Positions 62,850-64,000 of a stretch of DNA of 64,000 nt are shown here, one piece after another. Position 1 is the stretch's first letter. Every line of letters begins with the position of its first letter. The notes beneath the pieces are model-generated. The model was not told the DNA's origin. It was given only the letters and a program-made list of their open reading frames with translations, and did no database searches. Made by a program: the position numbers and the translations under genes. The stretch is from the NCBI RefSeq assembly GCF_000721705.1, contig NZ_JOJL01000002.1:524686-588685 (forward strand), given 5' to 3'. Source of the DNA: Actinoplanes subtropicus. Its GTDB lineage: Bacteria > Actinomycetota > Actinomycetes > Mycobacteriales > Micromonosporaceae.

Positions 62850-63152
62850 ATGAGTATCGACGGAACCTGGAACATCACCGTGAAAACCCCGATGGGAAAC
62901 CAAGAAATCCGGCTCGCGCTGCAGTCCGACGGCAAGACCCTGACCGGAACCCAGTCCACCAAGGACGAGAGCATCGACATCCAGGACGGAGTGGTCGAGG
63001 GCGACGAAGCGACCTGGAGTGCTAAAACCAGCAAGCCGATGCCCATGCAGGTCAAGTTCACCGCCAAAGTCGATGGCAACGACATCTCCGGAACCGCCAA
63101 GGCCGGCTTCTTTCCGGCCTCGCCGTTCACCGGGCACCGTTCGGACGCGTAA
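62850..63152 (+). CDS. Small beta-rich protein, 100 residues
   Basis: ATG 62850 follows GAGGAGG. The protein starts MSIDGTWNITVKTPMGNQEI and continues with alternating polar/hydrophobic strands (TLTGTQSTKDESIDIQDG, MPMQVKFTAKVDGNDISGTA). This fits a small beta-barrel of the lipocalin or DUF1579-like kind, found next to hydrolases and oxygenases in actinobacteria. No signal peptide. The end FFPASPFTGHRSDA looks normal. I would call it a small binding protein without an assigned role. Confidence 0.8.
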   Translation: MSIDGTWNITVKTPMGNQEIRLALQSDGKTLTGTQSTKDESIDIQDGVVEGDEATWSAKTSKPMPMQVKFTAKVDGNDISGTAKAGFFPASPFTGHRSDA

Positions 63153-63207
63153 CGACCACCGGCGGGGCTGCTCCACCAGAAGCACCCGGACACACTCACG
63201 AGGGCCA

Positions 63208-63370
63208 GGACCGAGCCGGCATAAACGCCGAGCTCGCCGGAAAGGTCGCGCTGGTGACCGGTGACGGCAGCGGCATAGGGGCCGCCACCACCGCTCTGCT
63301 CCTCCGCTGCCTCGGCGCCGAGACGGTCGTCCTCGGCCCGGAGGCAGCGGCGCAGCGGGACACCCGCGAG
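63208..63370 (+). pseudogene. 5' fragment of an SDR gene, duplicated from 32233
   Basis: The sequence from the AGGACCGAGCCGGCAT-like lead to about 63365 matches the start of the SDR at 32233 at most bases, including its upstream few codons. The start codon is changed from ATG to ATA. The frame reads NAELAGKVALVTGDGSGIGA, with TGGGSGIG altered to TGDGSGIG. Similarity ends after about 50 codons. A broken duplicate of the SDR 31 kb away. Confidence 0.9.
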
Positions 63371-63414
63371 TTCCCCGGATCAACGATGCCAGGCCGTGTG
63401 GTAGCAGCGGCGCC

Positions 63415-63540
63415 GCGCATCTCGTACCGGCCCACGTGACCCGACGGGGACGGACGCTTCGCCTTCCACGCCCGCAGGAACGGATCGATCAACGCCCACT
63501 TCGGATCGGTGAGATCGGTCGAGTACGCCTTACGGTCCAT
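63415..63540 (-). pseudogene. N-terminal remnant of an IS5-family transposase
   Basis: ATG 63540 starts MDRKAYSTDLTDPKWALIDP, then RPSPSGHVGRYEMR, the standard N-terminus of IS5-family (IS427-like) transposases in actinomycetes. After 42 codons the frame joins the SDR fragment. The rest of the transposase is missing. Confidence 0.85.
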
Positions 63541-63760
63541 GACCAGGCCCTACGCACCACCGGTACCCCGGTATCAGCCCGACTCCAACGTTCACGACAT
63601 CGGGCGATGACGTAACAGGCGAAAACCTCCGAACGCCCGCTCAATCTACGAAACGGCCATAAGAGTACTTATAACCCTCTGAGATCTCGGTACGCACGGC
63701 GCGTCCGTCACGGCCAGCATGCTGATCTGTCTACGGTTATCCACTGTCCTCGGCCGCCCC

Positions 63761-63906
63761 TAGGAGACCGCTGAACAATGGGCTCGGCGCCCGTGGTCGA
63801 CGTAGCGAATCACTCCAGATCGGCGGTGTTTGCGGCCGACCGGGCGACTCAGCCGTGTTTATTCGTACACGCCCCGTAGCGACGCATTTATTCGGCGGTC
63901 TCCTAG
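63761..63906. mobile_element. MITE-like element with terminal inverted repeats
   Basis: CTAGGAGACCGCTGAACAAT at 63761-63780 is repeated in inverted form at 63887-63906, with 17 of about 20 bases matching. The outer CTAG at each end (63761-63764 and 63903-63906) is a possible 4-bp target duplication, as for IS5-group elements. The interior (about 100 bp) has no gene. An IS5 transposase fragment lies 220 bp away. Confidence 0.6.
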
Positions 63907-63973
63907 TAGTGCTTTGTCATCTTTTGGGTGGTTGATGGTGACAGCTGTGGCTTGATCTTGGTGTCGTCAAGGC

Positions 63974-64000
63974 ATGGACACCGTTGCTGTGCACCGTCTC
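63974..64000 (+). CDS. Possible start of a gene cut by the window end
   Basis: ATG 63974 begins MDTVAVHRL and is open to the window edge. There is no clear ribosome site. In this debris-rich end it may be a transposase start. Too little sequence to judge. Confidence 0.2.

Overview
The window is very GC-rich (roughly 70%), uses GTG and TTG starts freely, packs genes with ATGA/GTGA overlaps, and carries actinobacterial families (DHA2 drug exporters, several TetR and IclR regulators, a CYP102-type fused P450, Gly/Ser-rich lipoproteins). It is most consistent with a soil actinomycete chromosome, possibly Micromonosporales or a relative. The genus cannot be fixed from the sequence. I found no rRNA, tRNA or CRISPR array.

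Layout. 1-2241: a DHA2 exporter (cut by the window edge) divergent from a TetR gene. 2242-5722: a scrap zone of transposase, SDR and IclR fragments around one intact HSL-type hydrolase. 5723-7477: Rieske operon 1. 7478-8291: IS and tetR debris. 8292-10197: a GGDEF cyclase and a second, paralogous TetR. 10436-12729: an OmpR-type two-component pair. 12739-20150: a seven-gene leftward operon with two membrane-fusion proteins, a second two-component pair and a MacB-like ABC exporter. 20312-22543: a lipoprotein and another DHA2 exporter. 22551-35993: a large aromatic-catabolism and uptake cluster. 36116-41347: a NarL-type two-component pair and an RND pump. 41350-44429: debris and an ABC-2 exporter. 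44430-49850: amidohydrolase, FAD hydroxylase, two alpha/beta hydrolases (one with an in-frame stop) and a TetR. 50107-53292: the CYP102-like P450-reductase. 53457-62619: a second catabolic block with IclR, carotenoid-oxygenase-family enzyme, Rieske operon 2, M24 hydrolase and aldehyde dehydrogenase. 62850-64000: a small protein, broken genes and a MITE-like element.

How the genes fit together. The two catabolic blocks resemble a route for aryl-alkene (stilbene-like or phenylpropenoid) compounds. A Liv-type ABC importer with fused ATPases would take up the substrate. Carotenoid-oxygenase-family enzymes (lignostilbene dioxygenase type) would cleave the double bond to aldehydes, and aldehyde dehydrogenases would oxidise these. 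A flavin hydroxylase, Rieske oxygenases, a VOC ring-cleavage-type protein and a fumarylacetoacetate-hydrolase-family protein would open and process the ring. The substrate is inferred, not proven.

The most striking signal is regulatory. A dyad GTCCT-N7-AGGAC, usually in pairs offset by exactly 21 bp, lies in front of the uptake/catabolic operons, both Rieske operons, the second cleavage oxygenase and two broken genes. This looks like the operator of the IclR paralogs encoded here. A second signal is repeated paralogy: TetR, Rieske operon, 115-aa companion protein, IclR, cleavage oxygenase and hydrolase all occur at least twice, with decayed extra copies. The window therefore looks like a catabolic island shaped by duplication, inversion and insertion-sequence activity.
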